Part shown: positions 8,625 through 17,049 of the stretch, piece after piece
Layout of the letters: each line of letters starts with the position of its first letter
Position numbering within the stretch: the stretch's first letter is position 1
Position numbers and translations under genes: made by a program
NCBI RefSeq assembly: GCF_003634105.1
Contig: NZ_RBIQ01000008.1
Span: 434,001 to 498,000 of the forward strand
Length of the DNA stretch: 64,000 bases
DNA from: Maribacter vaceletii
GTDB lineage: Bacteria; Bacteroidota; Bacteroidia; Flavobacteriales; Flavobacteriaceae
Reading direction: 5' to 3'
Notes under the pieces: generated by a model
The model's input: only the letters and a program-made list of their open reading frames with translations
Told to the model about the DNA's origin: nothing
The model's database searches: none

Positions 8625-10145
8625 TTATAAAATTTTAAATACCCATGCATAGTTTAAATCAACACCCTCTGGTAATTTGATGGTAGTACCTTCAGACGAT
8701 TGTTCAAACTCAATTTTTCCATCAAATCCTAAAAGGGTAATAGATTTGATATTAAGCTTTGATTTTGTTAGATACTTGATGCTGATATCTTTCGTAGGTG
8801 TCTTCAAAACAGTGGCATACAATGAACCGTTATTGGTTGTAAATCTAATATCATTTTGAGTAAATCCTTTGTTTTTTCCTTCAGACAAGTGGCCAGTTTC
8901 TGTTTTTGTAGGACCTTCTCCGTAAACATCATAATATGTTGAACCATAAACAGCTTCTCCATTTACCTTTAACCAAGTACCAATATCTAATAGTATTTTC
9001 TTTTGATCATCTGGAATAATACCATCTTTTCTTGGGCCAATGTTTAATAATAAACACCCATTTTTACTTACAATATCTACCAAGTCTGCAACCAAATCAT
9101 TGGCATCTTTAGGTATCCAGTTTTTGGTATAGTACCAAGAGTTTTTTCCTATTGAAGTATCAGTTTGCCAATATTCTTTTTTGATATTGTCCATTTTACT
9201 TCTTTCTAAGTCTAACATGTGTGTTCCTTTCTTATAAGATTCGTACTTATAATTTTTAGTTTGTAACACTACATTTTTGCCTCTTTTTAAGCCTGAATTA
9301 TAGTAGTAAGCTGCCAATTTTTTATGATAAGGAGCAAATTCTGGTCTATCTAAGTAGAAGTCAAACCATAAAATGTCAGGATTATATTTGTCTATAATTT
9401 CTTGGGTTCTTGGCCACCACGTTTTTGCCAACCAATCTGCACTTACAGAATCTCCTATTTTGTGAGGTGGTGCATACAAATCTGAGTATTTAGGATTTGA
9501 GTTGTCAAAGTAAGGTTGTTGGTTATAAAAGTTGTAGTTAAATGCCAAGTGAGAACTTACCCCGCAAATCAACCCTTGTTTTTTAATTTCATCGGTTAAG
9601 TCTTTCAACACATCTCTTTTAGGCCCCATTTTTACAGCGTTCCATGGGGTAATGCTAGATTTATATAGGGCGAAACCATCATGGTGTTCTGCAACAGGCA
9701 CTACATATTGTGCCCCAGATTTTTTGAACAATTCTACCCAAGATTTAGGGTCGAATTTTTCCATGGTCCACATAGGTATTAGATCCTTGTATCCAAATTC
9801 TTTTTGATCGCCAAATTTCTTTTTGTGATAGGCTACTGCTGGGTGAGGTTTTCCATTTACAACTTTTCCTGTTTGCGGGTTGGCAACTCCTTTATCGGAA
9901 TACATCCAACGCGGATACCAATCAGTATGTAGTTCTGCTACTGAATTTGGTCCCCAGTGAATAAAAATTCCAAATTTGGCATCTTTCATCCATTGTGGAA
10001 TTTCGTATTGTTTTAAGCTTTCCCAATTTTCTTCGAATACTATTTCTGGTTCTTCTTTCTTTTCTTTTTGCTTGTCTTCTTCTTTTGTTCTACAGTTAAA
10101 ACAGCATGTTATTACAAGTAATAATAAAAAAATGTGCCTACTCAT
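8625..10145 (-). CDS. Alpha-L-fucosidase, GH29, probable surface lipoprotein
   Basis: 506 aa. The GH29 core is plain: FGIFIHWGPNSVAE at residues 58-71, AEHHDGFALY at 152-161 and ILWFDFYLD at 258-266, where D262 fits the nucleophile. A C-terminal beta domain follows. The N-terminus has a hydrophobic stretch ending in several cysteines (14, 15, 18), then RTKEEDKQKEKK. An acidic/lysine-rich run just after the lipid-anchor cysteine is the kind of signal that sends Bacteroidota lipoproteins to the cell surface, so the enzyme probably trims fucose outside the cell. It is the last gene of the fucose operon, 29 bases after the mutarotase. Confidence 0.93.
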   Translation of the reverse strand: MSRHIFLLLLVITCCFNCRTKEEDKQKEKKEEPEIVFEENWESLKQYEIPQWMKDAKFGIFIHWGPNSVAELHTDWYPRWMYSDKGVANPQTGKVVNGKPHPAVAYHKKKFGDQKEFGYKDLIPMWTMEKFDPKSWVELFKKSGAQYVVPVAEHHDGFALYKSSITPWNAVKMGPKRDVLKDLTDEIKKQGLICGVSSHLAFNYNFYNQQPYFDNSNPKYSDLYAPPHKIGDSVSADWLAKTWWPRTQEIIDKYNPDILWFDFYLDRPEFAPYHKKLAAYYYNSGLKRGKNVVLQTKNYKYESYKKGTHMLDLERSKMDNIKKEYWQTDTSIGKNSWYYTKNWIPKDANDLVADLVDIVSKNGCLLLNIGPRKDGIIPDDQKKILLDIGTWLKVNGEAVYGSTYYDVYGEGPTKTETGHLSEGKNKGFTQNDIRFTTNNGSLYATVLKTPTKDISIKYLTKSKLNIKSITLLGFDGKIEFEQSSEGTTIKLPEGVDLNYAWVFKIL

Positions 10146-10174
10146 TTGTTTTAGTTTAGTGTTTCGTTATAAAA

Positions 10175-10828
10175 TTAAAGCTTTATCATGTCCTGCCATT
10201 TCTCTTGTATAGAACTTTCAGTGTCTGTTTTTTGAAATTTGGCAACATAGGCTTGCCACTCTTCTTCTCTTGGTAATTTCTGCCATTTTGGACCAACTTC
10301 ATCTAAATTAAAATCAGGCATGGTATCCATAATGAGCATCACTTGTTCCTTATGAATGTAAATTTCCATATCCTTTACGCCAACAGATTTCATGTTAGCG
10401 GTAATTTCTGGCCACGCCATTCCCATGGCATGCACGCTTTTGTATTCGTCTATAAGGTCTGGTTCCAATAGCAATGTCCAAACAAAACGTTTGTATGGTG
10501 CAACAGCCGTTTTTAATTGCCCCTCGGTTGGCTTATAAACTACTTTTTGGTCTAATTCATATATCCGGTCTAATGGGGCGCTATGTTGTACAAATATGTT
10601 TTTGAAATCTTCTAAATGACTAAAAGCATCAAATAATTGTTCTGAATTGAACGAGGCATCAGTATCTATAACCACAAAATAATCGCCATCTTTTTTATAG
10701 ATATTAAATGCTTCTACCCCTTCCAAAGATTGCAATTGTTTAAACGTCTCAGAAGTCAATATTTCCAAAAAGTTATCATCATCAGAAGTTATAAAATAAG
10801 TAAATCGTCTAAATGTATCTACAGCCAT
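10175..10828 (-). CDS. L-fucose/L-rhamnose mutarotase-type protein with two tandem domains
   Basis: 217 aa, twice the usual ~105 aa. The C-terminal half (residues about 112-200) matches the RhaM/DUF718 mutarotase family: RFVWTLLLEPDLIDEYK, then H133 and WPEI at 139-142, aligning with the His and WPE of RhaM. The N-terminal half has the same dimeric alpha/beta-barrel outline (RFTYFITSDDDNF, then AFNIYKKDGDYFVVIDTD) but lacks the His/WPE pair. It would speed up interchange of fucose anomers for the dehydrogenase. It lies 5 bases from fucP and 29 from the fucosidase. The sugar is inferred from context. Confidence 0.85.
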   Translation of the reverse strand: MAVDTFRRFTYFITSDDDNFLEILTSETFKQLQSLEGVEAFNIYKKDGDYFVVIDTDASFNSEQLFDAFSHLEDFKNIFVQHSAPLDRIYELDQKVVYKPTEGQLKTAVAPYKRFVWTLLLEPDLIDEYKSVHAMGMAWPEITANMKSVGVKDMEIYIHKEQVMLIMDTMPDFNLDEVGPKWQKLPREEEWQAYVAKFQKTDTESSIQEKWQDMIKL

Positions 10829-10833
10829 TTTTA

Positions 10834-12093
10834 CTAAGCTTTTATGTTGACTTTATAACCTTTTAGTGCAAAAAACAATAGGTATACATAACAAATTAGT
10901 GGAATAATAAATGAATATTTAATACCTACTGTATCTGAAATATACCCCATTAGAGGTGGAACAATAGCGCCACCAACAATTCCCAATAGGAACACCGAAG
11001 AGCCTGTTTTGGTGTATTCCTTTAAATCTTGCATACTTAAACTAAAAATAATTGGGTAAATAATTGAGGTAAAAAAACCAACGATAGATAAACATGTTAA
11101 TGAGAAATACCCATTTGTAACAATGGCCAAAGTTACCAAGGCAAATGCACTAATGCTACAAAACGCCAATACATGTTGTGGTTTGAATTTCTTTAAAATG
11201 TAAACACCTAATAATCGTCCAATAAGTACTAATCCCATAAATGCGGTAATGTATTGTGCCGATTTTTGTTCGGTAAGTTCAGGAAGATTAAACCATTTTG
11301 CATAGCGAATAATGAAACTCACAATACCCACTTCTGCACCAACATAGAAAAACTCTGCACCAACACCATAAAGTGTATGCTTAAACTTTAATATATCTAG
11401 TAGTGGCTTTTTGCCAGCTCCTTCTTCATCTTTTATGGTTGGTAATTTTGTAAAAACTACAATTAAAGCTATTACAACTAATATCCCACCAAGTATAATG
11501 TATGGCGGTTTTACCAAATCTGCTTCTCCCGATAAAAAGGTCTCTAATTGACTTGGGGTAAAAGCATCAATGGTTTCCTGTGGTACATCTACTTCGTGTA
11601 AAAACAACATGGCTGCTAGTGCAGGAGCAATAGTTGCACCTACTGAACCTATAGCTGCTGCCATACTTAAACGACTGGAAGCACCTTCTGGGTTACCCAA
11701 TTTTGTGATGTATGGAGATGCTGTAACTTCTAAAACAGCGAAACCCGCAGCCATAATGAATAAAGCTAACAAGAAGAATGAATATATTCGTGTTTCTACT
11801 GCTGGATAAAACAAAAAAGAACCAATTGCGGCAATAATTAACCCAGTTATCATGCCGTTTTTGTACCCCTTTTTCTGAATATACCACCCTGCTGGCAATG
11901 CTACAATAAAGTAAGCACCAAAAAATGCAGATTGTACTAATGAGGATTGAAAATCGGTGAGCTGACATGCCCTTTTTAAGTGAGGAATTAAAACATCGTT
12001 AATGTTTCTTGCTAAATTCCAGAAAAACATCAATGCCATCACGATGATTAGTGGTACTAAAAATTTTGAATTACTTCCTTTTGTTGATGACAT
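10834..12093 (-). CDS. fucP: L-fucose:H+ symporter, FucP-type MFS permease
   Basis: 419 aa with 12 predicted membrane helices. Family signatures include FFWNLARNINDVLIPHLK in helix 1, SAFFGAYFIVALPAGW in helix 2 and EVTASPYITKLG in helix 4. The asparagine/aspartate in helix 1 corresponds to the region that couples protons in E. coli FucP. It sits in the inner membrane and would import the fucose released by the GH29 enzyme. It is in mid-operon, 32 bases after the dehydrogenase and 5 before the mutarotase. Some homologues carry other deoxy-sugars, so substrate identity rests on the neighbours. Confidence 0.9.
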   Translation of the reverse strand: MSSTKGSNSKFLVPLIIVMALMFFWNLARNINDVLIPHLKRACQLTDFQSSLVQSAFFGAYFIVALPAGWYIQKKGYKNGMITGLIIAAIGSFLFYPAVETRIYSFFLLALFIMAAGFAVLEVTASPYITKLGNPEGASSRLSMAAAIGSVGATIAPALAAMLFLHEVDVPQETIDAFTPSQLETFLSGEADLVKPPYIILGGILVVIALIVVFTKLPTIKDEEGAGKKPLLDILKFKHTLYGVGAEFFYVGAEVGIVSFIIRYAKWFNLPELTEQKSAQYITAFMGLVLIGRLLGVYILKKFKPQHVLAFCSISAFALVTLAIVTNGYFSLTCLSIVGFFTSIIYPIIFSLSMQDLKEYTKTGSSVFLLGIVGGAIVPPLMGYISDTVGIKYSFIIPLICYVYLLFFALKGYKVNIKA

Positions 12094-12125
12094 TATGTTT
12101 TAGTTTAGTTGTTGTTGTTTTTTAT

Positions 12126-13142
12126 TTAAAATTCAATAATTGCTTTTATTAAATCTTTCTTTTCATAGAGCTTTTCAAATTCCGTTGGAATGGCATCAAA
12201 ACTCATACGATGCGTGATAAAAGAAGTGGCGTCAATTTTTCCTGCTTCTATTAAGCGAATGATTCTACCAAAATCTTCTCCCATTGCAGCTCTACTTGCT
12301 TTAAGAGTTAATTCTTTTTTGTGGAAAGACGGGTCGTGAAACATCACATCACCCATAAATAATCCTATAAAAACAATGGTTCCACCAGCGGCTGCATATT
12401 TAAAAGTGTTCATCATGGATGTGGAATTCCCCGTGGCATCCAAAATTACCGTTGGTAAATCTCCGTTTAAAAGTGTGGTGAGTTCTTCTTCAACGTTACC
12501 TAAAGCGTTAATGGTATCTTTTACTTTGGTGATGTTTTTACATTTTTCCAATTTAGCATCATCAATATCCATGGCAATGACTCTGGCGCCTTTTAATTGC
12601 GCAAATTGAATGGTTCCTAAACCAATAGGACCTGCACCAATAACCAATACAATATCCTCATGTGTAATATCTGCTCTATCTACAGCATGACAACCGATTG
12701 CCAAAGGTTCAATCATCGCTAATTGGTCGTCTGTTAAAGAATTGGTCGCATGTAAAAATTTAGCAGGATATTCAAAATATTCTTGCATACCACCATCTAC
12801 ATGAACGCCCAAAACTTGCAAGTGTTCACCACAATTGGTTTTACCTCGTCTTACGGCTTGTCCAATAATATCATTATAATAAGGCTCAACCGAACATTTG
12901 TCACCAACTTTCACATTGGTAACGTCGTCTGCAACGGCAACCACTTCAACAGCTAATTCATGTCCTAATATTTTAGGGTAACTGAAAAAAGGTTGTTGCC
13001 CTTTAAAGGCGTGTAAATCTGTGCCGCAAACACCAATTTTCTTTACTTTTAAGAGTGCATTTCCAGAGGATACTGCGTCACTTGGTTTTTCAACCTCCAA
13101 TTGTTCCCATACGCCGGGTTCTTTTAGTCTAACTACTTTCAT
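12126..13142 (-). CDS. Zinc-type alcohol (sugar/sugar-acid) dehydrogenase, structural zinc site lost
   Basis: 338 aa, medium-chain dehydrogenase family. Catalytic zinc ligands are visible: C39 in GVCGTD, H61-E62 in GHEL, and E145 in IEPLAIG. The NAD-binding turn is VIGAGPIGLG at 168-177. In the lobe that normally holds four structural-zinc cysteines (about 89-104) only C104 remains. Closest by eye are the threonine/galactonate-type dehydrogenases. It ends 32 bases before fucP and begins 4 bases from the AKR. It could oxidise fucose, fuconate or a keto-deoxy intermediate; the step cannot be assigned from sequence. Confidence 0.87.
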   Translation of the reverse strand: MKVVRLKEPGVWEQLEVEKPSDAVSSGNALLKVKKIGVCGTDLHAFKGQQPFFSYPKILGHELAVEVVAVADDVTNVKVGDKCSVEPYYNDIIGQAVRRGKTNCGEHLQVLGVHVDGGMQEYFEYPAKFLHATNSLTDDQLAMIEPLAIGCHAVDRADITHEDIVLVIGAGPIGLGTIQFAQLKGARVIAMDIDDAKLEKCKNITKVKDTINALGNVEEELTTLLNGDLPTVILDATGNSTSMMNTFKYAAAGGTIVFIGLFMGDVMFHDPSFHKKELTLKASRAAMGEDFGRIIRLIEAGKIDATSFITHRMSFDAIPTEFEKLYEKKDLIKAIIEF

Positions 13143-13146
13143 GATG

Positions 13147-14085
13147 TTATTCAGTTAAAATACAAGCTGTAACTTCGTTAAATAGGTCTTCGGAAAGTTT
13201 TCCCGCATTCCAATCATCTATTGTTGCTTTAATTTGAGCAGGTGTTCTTGCGCCCATAACCACCCTGTCTGCTTCTTTAATTGAAAATAAATAACGTTGT
13301 GCTAGTGTAGCTTGAGACATGTCGTATTTATCAGCAACGGCTTTTACGCGAATCGCATTTTCTAAATCTAATTGAGTTATCCATTCGCCATCAACACCTT
13401 CACTTTTATATTTTTCAAATCGATTTCCTAATAATGAAAAGTGTAATGCTGATGCTGCATAATAGGCAATTCCTTCCTTTTGATAGGATTGAATTTCACC
13501 ATTAAACGCTGATAAATTACAAGCATCCATGTGTAAAAACCCCGAAACCACATCAAAATTATCTTTGGTGATGTAGGGTTTAAATGCTTCTGAAGGATTT
13601 CCTCCAACACCGATAGAATTTACTAAACCTTCAGCCTTAAAGCCTTTTAAAGTGTTTAAAACTTCATCAATATTTTCTAGAGGAACAAATTGCGGTTCGT
13701 GTAAAAATAATAAGTCTATTTTATCTAGTCCAAGCGTTTTTAAGCTATTATCTAAACTTCGCTTTAGGCCGTCAGTACTGTAATCTAACTTGACTTCAAA
13801 GGCATCTTTTCCTTTTAAACGGCCAATTTTTGTGCTTACAAATGGTTTATCACCTTTCCATTCTCTTAAAGCCATACCTACATAATATTCGGCATTGGCA
13901 TAGGATGGCGCGGTATCTAAGGCAGCAATACCGTTTTCAAAAGCATATAACAATGCATCGATAGAATCGCGTTGGTCTACTTTTCCCCAAACACCTCCTA
14001 GGCCAGAGGTCCCATAAACCAATCTGGTTTCGTTATTAAATGCAGGACTTTTAGAGTAATCTCTTGTGATGTATGTTGGTTTCAT
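13147..14085 (-). CDS. Aldo/keto reductase, probable L-fucose dehydrogenase
   Basis: 312 aa. The AKR tetrad is present: D57 and Y62 in LDTAPSYANAEY, K86 in STKIGR and H129 in LLFLHEPQ. The N-terminal LVYGTSGLGGVWG and the phosphate-binding VVMGARTPAQ near the C-terminus fit the D-threo-aldose 1-dehydrogenase/L-fucose dehydrogenase branch. It would oxidise L-fucose at C1 to the fuconolactone with NAD(P). It follows the SDR after 92 bases that contain a palindromic repeat, and precedes the zinc-type dehydrogenase by 4 bases. Confidence 0.87.
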   Translation of the reverse strand: MKPTYITRDYSKSPAFNNETRLVYGTSGLGGVWGKVDQRDSIDALLYAFENGIAALDTAPSYANAEYYVGMALREWKGDKPFVSTKIGRLKGKDAFEVKLDYSTDGLKRSLDNSLKTLGLDKIDLLFLHEPQFVPLENIDEVLNTLKGFKAEGLVNSIGVGGNPSEAFKPYITKDNFDVVSGFLHMDACNLSAFNGEIQSYQKEGIAYYAASALHFSLLGNRFEKYKSEGVDGEWITQLDLENAIRVKAVADKYDMSQATLAQRYLFSIKEADRVVMGARTPAQIKATIDDWNAGKLSEDLFNEVTACILTE

Positions 14086-14106
14086 TTATTTAAATTTTTT
14101 GATGAA

Positions 14107-14127
14107 ATCCTGAATCAAGTTCAGGAT
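14107..14127. repeat. Short palindromic intergenic repeat inside the fucose operon
   Basis: Inverted repeat atcctgaa / ttcaggat with a 5-base loop. The flanking bases (gaa before, gac after) make it look like the common bacterial intergenic palindrome of the GTCATCCTGAACTTG type. It occupies most of the gap between the SDR and AKR genes. It may fold in mRNA and change relative expression or stability of the two parts of the operon. It lacks the T-run of a terminator on the minus strand. Confidence 0.6.
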
Positions 14128-14177
14128 GACATTAATCTAATTTCATTTGAGTGAGATATCAAATCCCACTACGTGGG

Positions 14178-14939
14178 TTAGAAATTTACGGTTGCCCCTC
14201 CATCAACAGGTAAAATAACACCTGTGATATATTTTGCGCCTTCTGAACTTAAGAATACGGCTGCATTTCCAATATCTTCGGTAGTTCCAAAATGGTCCAT
14301 GGCTATTCTATTGGTGATTTGCAGTTTGCGTTCTTGGTCTTTATTTACAGCATTTAAGAACATATTAGAGGTAATCCATCCTGGTGCTATGGCGTTTACA
14401 CGCACATTGTCTTTGGCATATTCTGTTGTTAAGCTATTTACCAATCCGGTAAGTGCAGTTTTTGACGCACTATAAGCAATTACGCGGTCAATACCGAATA
14501 ACCCAGCCATTGAACCAATCATGATTACAGACCCTTTTTTACGTTTCAACATATATTTTGCACACTCGCGTGTTAATGCAAATACACTGATAAGGTTGGT
14601 TTGAATAATGCGTTCAAAATCATCATCGGTAGTATCTTGTGCCCAAGCTTTATGATGAATGCCTGCGTTATTTACTAAAATATCGATAGGTCCTTCTTCT
14701 GTTTCAATAGCTTCTACTAAAACAGGAATACTTGCTCTATCTGTAATATCATTCACTCTGTATGATGCATTTTCACCAAGTTCAGTTACTGCTTCTTGCA
14801 AAACCCCTTCTCTACGTCCAGTGATAACTACTTTTGCACCTGCTTCAATTAACGCTTTTGAAATTCCAAGCCCAATGCCTGCCCCTCCTCCGGTTACTAT
14901 GGCACGTTGGCCTTCTAATGAAAAAACTTGTAAACTCAT
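14178..14939 (-). CDS. SDR oxidoreductase, probable 2-keto-3-deoxy-L-fuconate dehydrogenase
   Basis: 253 aa from the ATG at 14939; a longer in-frame start at 14987 would run deep into the upstream gene, and MSLQVFSLEGQRAIVTGGG is the usual family beginning. The classical SDR marks are TGGGAGIGLG near residue 16, NNAGIHH, and the YSASK catalytic pair. The C-terminus GVILPVDGGATVNF is typical. Start and upstream stop share one base (TAATG), so translation is coupled to the dehydratase. In Xanthomonas a related SDR oxidises 2-keto-3-deoxy-L-fuconate; the same step is inferred here. Confidence 0.88.
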   Translation of the reverse strand: MSLQVFSLEGQRAIVTGGGAGIGLGISKALIEAGAKVVITGRREGVLQEAVTELGENASYRVNDITDRASIPVLVEAIETEEGPIDILVNNAGIHHKAWAQDTTDDDFERIIQTNLISVFALTRECAKYMLKRKKGSVIMIGSMAGLFGIDRVIAYSASKTALTGLVNSLTTEYAKDNVRVNAIAPGWITSNMFLNAVNKDQERKLQITNRIAMDHFGTTEDIGNAAVFLSSEGAKYITGVILPVDGGATVNF

Positions 14940-16027
14940 TAAAACTTGATTTCGATTAATGTATCGTCTATAAAATTGAATCCCCAACCTGGTCTATTAT
15001 GTGGTTTTGCATAACCATCTTGGATTACCATAGGGTTATCAATTAAAGGATCTACCCAGTCAAAAGATTCTGCACCAACACCATTAGGAATAGTACACAA
15101 TAACGGCACATCATAATCTTTATAATAGTGTGGTAATACAGGCAAGTTAAAACTATGTGCTAACGCCGCACTTTCTCTCCATTTTTCTACACCACCAATT
15201 CTTAAAATATCTGGTTGCCAAATATCTATTGCATTTCTTGTTACTAATTCTCTAAGTGGTAAAGTGTCGTATTCACGCTCTCCCATCGCCAAAGAAATAC
15301 CTGCTTGGTTTTTAAGGATTTCAAAGGCTTGGAAATTTTGGTGATTTACAGGTTCTTCAAACCAGTTGATGTTCAATTCTTTGGCAGCTCCAGATAATTT
15401 CATGGCAGATGGCAAATCCATCCCTTGGTTGGCATCCATCATGATATCTACTTTATCTCCAATAGCTTCACGTACTAAACGTAAACGTTCTATATCAGTA
15501 CTTACTTTTGGAGAACCAACTTTTATTTTTACGGCTTTGAAACCACGGTCTGCATAACCTGTAACTTCTTCTATTAACTCATCCACAGAGTAAGAAATCC
15601 ATCCACCACTTCCGTAGATTGATACTTTCTCATGACAAACACCTAAGATTTCGTGTATCGGTTGGTTCAAGGTTTTCCCCCAAGCATCCCACATAGCAAT
15701 GTTTACAGCCGCTTGCGCCCATCGGTTAATACCTTGGTTGCCAAAATATTCACCTAAATTATCTAGCTTATTATAAACAATACCCATTTCATTGGTTTTG
15801 TGACCAATAATATGAGGTACAGCATCTATCATTGCGCCAGCAATGGCATTTGGTGAATACTGAAATGATAATAAATAGGCCTCTCCAACAACACCGTTTT
15901 CTAATTGAATTCTCAATACTAAAAATGAGATTTCTGTAATAGTATGTGTAGCATCCGAAATTGGCTTTTTTAATGGAGCAGTTGCTTTGTATATTTTAGC
16001 GTCTCTAATTGTAATGTCTTTAGACAT
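14939..16027 (-). CDS. Enolase-superfamily acid-sugar dehydratase, probable L-fuconate dehydratase
   Basis: 362 aa, mandelate-racemase subgroup. The catalytic set is complete: K167-x-K169 in KAVKIKVG, metal ligands D198 (MMDANQG), E224 (WFEEP) and E250 (AMGERE), and the D273/H300 dyad (QPDILRIGG, LPHYYKD). It would remove water from the sugar acid to give a 2-keto-3-deoxy acid. It is shorter than the ~440-aa Xanthomonas fuconate dehydratase, so a related acid such as L-galactonate or L-rhamnonate cannot be excluded. It is the first gene of the operon and is divergent from the AraC regulator. Confidence 0.85.
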   Translation of the reverse strand: MSKDITIRDAKIYKATAPLKKPISDATHTITEISFLVLRIQLENGVVGEAYLLSFQYSPNAIAGAMIDAVPHIIGHKTNEMGIVYNKLDNLGEYFGNQGINRWAQAAVNIAMWDAWGKTLNQPIHEILGVCHEKVSIYGSGGWISYSVDELIEEVTGYADRGFKAVKIKVGSPKVSTDIERLRLVREAIGDKVDIMMDANQGMDLPSAMKLSGAAKELNINWFEEPVNHQNFQAFEILKNQAGISLAMGEREYDTLPLRELVTRNAIDIWQPDILRIGGVEKWRESAALAHSFNLPVLPHYYKDYDVPLLCTIPNGVGAESFDWVDPLIDNPMVIQDGYAKPHNRPGWGFNFIDDTLIEIKF

Positions 16028-16066
16028 ATTAGTTTTAAATTTAGTTGATAAAATTTCTGAGAGTTA

Positions 16067-16140
16067 CAAATTTATAGATTAATGTATTGTGTTATTTCCA
16101 CAATAACGCTATTTTTATACACCATTTTGGTTATTCACCC
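16067..16140 (-). promoter_or_regulatory. Probable promoter and AraC-type operator of the fucose operon
   Basis: On the minus strand a TAAATTTG box (16074-16067), matching the Bacteroidota -7 consensus TANNTTTG, lies about 40 bases before the dehydratase start. Upstream of it are two direct repeats, gttatttcca at 16091 and gttattcacc at 16130, 39 bases apart, and an inverted repeat attgtg/cacaat at 16086-16103. No TTG box is found at the right distance, as expected for an activator-dependent promoter. Binding by the divergent AraC protein is inferred. Confidence 0.45.
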
Positions 16141-16197
16141 TAACTTACATATCATAAATTCCAAAAAAGATATACTTTTAATAAAAAATATTACTTT

Positions 16198-17049
16198 TTG
16201 AAGGCAAGATATCATGACATAAGAAACTCCCCTGGAAGCTCGTTTAGCGTAAAACTTTTTGAAGATAAAGAATTTCCTGCTGCATGGCATTTTCACAAAG
16301 AATATGAATTGACCTATATCATAAAAAGTACTGGTGTACGCTATGTGGGTAATAACATGGAAACGTTTGACCATGACGATTTGGTAATGGTGGGCGCCAA
16401 TTTACCACACTGTTGGAAAACTATTGGGGAACAAACCGAAAATGTTAAGTGTATTGTGATACAGTGGCATGAAGACCTTTTGCTTAGTTGGTTAGATAAA
16501 GAAGAAGTAAAACATATACAGGAATTACTTAAGCGTTCTCAAAGAGGTGTAAAATTTAATAACTCCTTTGCTAAGGAAATTAAACAAAATTTATTGCAAT
16601 TAGTGGAATCACAATCTTTTGAACGATTAATTTGCTTTTTACAGGTTTTGCAAAAACTTGCATTAACCAACGAGTTTGAACTTTTGGCAGGTTCTAGTTT
16701 TTCAAACAGCTTATCTTCTACAGAAAGTGAACGCATTAATACGATATATAACTATTTAAAGGAACATCATTTACATAAAATCTCTTTAAACGATATAGCA
16801 AATGAAGTTGCGATGAGTAATGATACATTTTGTCGTTTTTTCAAGAAGACCTTTAATACATCATTCTTTTCATTTTTAAACGAATACAAAGTGAGTATTG
16901 CCAGTAAAATGCTCATGGATACTGATTTGTCGGTTTCCGAAATTGGCTATGCATCTGGTTTTAATAACCTTTCTTTTTTTCATAGACAGTTTTATAGGTA
17001 TAAAAAAACATCTCCTAGAAAATACAGATTACGTTTTCAGAATATTTAA
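16198..17049 (+). CDS. AraC-family regulator of the fucose operon
   Basis: 283 aa with a TTG start at 16198. The reading KARYHDIRNSPGSSFSVK is family-like from the first residues and no ATG is available nearby. Residues 15-95 form a cupin-like sensing domain (AAWHFHKEYELTYI, VGANLPHCWK). Residues about 183-280 hold the two HTH motifs (ISLNDIANEVAMSNDTFCRFFKK, then VSEIGYASGFNNLSFFHRQF). It is divergent from the fucose operon, separated by 170 bases that hold repeated sites. It ends convergently, overlapping the stop of the acylase gene by 4 bases. Confidence 0.9.
   Translation: MKARYHDIRNSPGSSFSVKLFEDKEFPAAWHFHKEYELTYIIKSTGVRYVGNNMETFDHDDLVMVGANLPHCWKTIGEQTENVKCIVIQWHEDLLLSWLDKEEVKHIQELLKRSQRGVKFNNSFAKEIKQNLLQLVESQSFERLICFLQVLQKLALTNEFELLAGSSFSNSLSSTESERINTIYNYLKEHHLHKISLNDIANEVAMSNDTFCRFFKKTFNTSFFSFLNEYKVSIASKMLMDTDLSVSEIGYASGFNNLSFFHRQFYRYKKTSPRKYRLRFQNI

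Noticed and set aside
14939-14987. Longer start for the SDR gene at 14987
   Set aside because: It would overlap the dehydratase by 49 bases and add 16 atypical residues; the ATG at 14939 gives the normal SDR beginning and a TAATG coupling.
8625-17049. Classical phosphorylating fucose pathway (FucI, FucK, FucA)
   Set aside because: No isomerase, kinase or aldolase gene is in the operon; the dehydratase and dehydrogenases point to the oxidative route.
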